Source of the DNA: Bacteroidales bacterium
Lineage (GTDB): Bacteria; Bacteroidota; Bacteroidia; Bacteroidales; UBA4181
Direction: 5' to 3'
Assembly: GCA_031260845.1 (NCBI GenBank)
Contig: JAISKR010000126.1
Location: 1-6,015, forward strand
DNA: 6,015 nucleotides
The notes beneath the pieces are model-generated. The model made no database searches and was not told where the DNA came from. It saw only the letters and a list, made by a program, of their open reading frames with translations. Positions 5,797 through 6,015 of this stretch are shown piece by piece. Both the position numbers and the translations under genes were made by a program. Every line of letters begins with the position of its first letter. Position 1 is the stretch's first letter.

Positions 5797-6015
5797 CCTA
5801 TTTTATATGTTTTTATTTGTTCGTATAATTCTTTTTGTTGTTCTTTGCTAAGAGCCTGATAAGTAACATCATGCAAATGGGTATCGGCATCTTCTACAAT
5901 GATTATTCGTGCATCTTCCTGCATGGCAATATTGTGCCATACATTGGCGGGAATGTTGTAAATAACGCCCGGTACAAGTTTTTGAATTTCGTGTCGGACA
6001 ATTTTTGTAGCATCC
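5793..6015 (-). CDS. cupin-domain protein, C-terminal 73 residues (5' end outside window)
   Basis: The visible 73 residues contain the second half of a small cupin barrel: LVPGVIYNIPANVWHNIAM at 13-31, with the PGxxxxxPxxxxH motif-2 pattern whose His usually binds a metal, then strand ARIIIVED at 35-42. A helical charged tail follows (SKEQQKELYEQIKTYKIG, 56-73). Motif 1, with the HxH...E ligands, would lie upstream of the window and cannot be checked. Such stand-alone cupins are often sugar or carboxylate isomerases, lyases, or small ligand/metal sensors, so the function is left open. Its stop (TGA) overlaps the ATG of the URO-D-family gene by 4 bases, which strongly suggests a shared operon and linked function. 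Confidence 0.82.
   Translation of the reverse strand, partial: DATKIVRHEIQKLVPGVIYNIPANVWHNIAMQEDARIIIVEDADTHLHDVTYQALSKEQQKELYEQIKTYKIG

Overview
This window looks like chromosomal DNA from the phylum Bacteroidota, probably order Bacteroidales. Four intergenic sites match the Bacteroidota -7 promoter element TAnnTTTG. Shine-Dalgarno-like sequences are not evident ahead of the genes. The protein families also fit: a small-plug TonB-dependent receptor ending in Phe, periplasmic FKBPs with an FKBP_N domain, and the relic of a glycoside hydrolase family 2 (GH2) enzyme. The genus cannot be told from the sequence.

Layout. (1) Positions 1-547, minus strand: a small one-helix membrane protein whose stop overlaps the start of mutL (ATGA); mutL runs off the left edge. 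(2) Positions 691-2135, plus strand: two paralogous FKBP-type peptidyl-prolyl isomerases, each with its own -7 element. The first has an ordinary signal peptide and the second a lipoprotein signal. A hairpin at 2168-2196 separates them from the convergent gene. (3) Positions 2204-4363, minus strand: a 719-residue TonB-dependent outer-membrane receptor with its own promoter. An intrinsic terminator facing the same way lies directly upstream of that promoter. (4) Positions 4471 to about 4705, minus strand: a frameshifted relic of the C-terminus of a GH2 enzyme. (5) Positions 4747-6015, minus strand: a translationally coupled pair. A cupin (5' end outside the window) is followed by a uroporphyrinogen-decarboxylase-fold protein that carries the His-X-Cys...Cys zinc motif of cobamide-dependent methyltransferases.

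How the parts work together. The two FKBPs probably assist folding of exported proteins, one soluble in the periplasm and one membrane-anchored. The receptor imports an unknown ligand. The cupin/URO-D pair is the most open-ended part: it looks like a small metabolic operon for methyl transfer or demethylation, but no corrinoid protein or reactivase is inside the window. I see no CRISPR array, tRNA, rRNA, insertion sequence or phage gene. Most of the window is ordinary core or near-core genome; the less ordinary stretch is 4391-6015.
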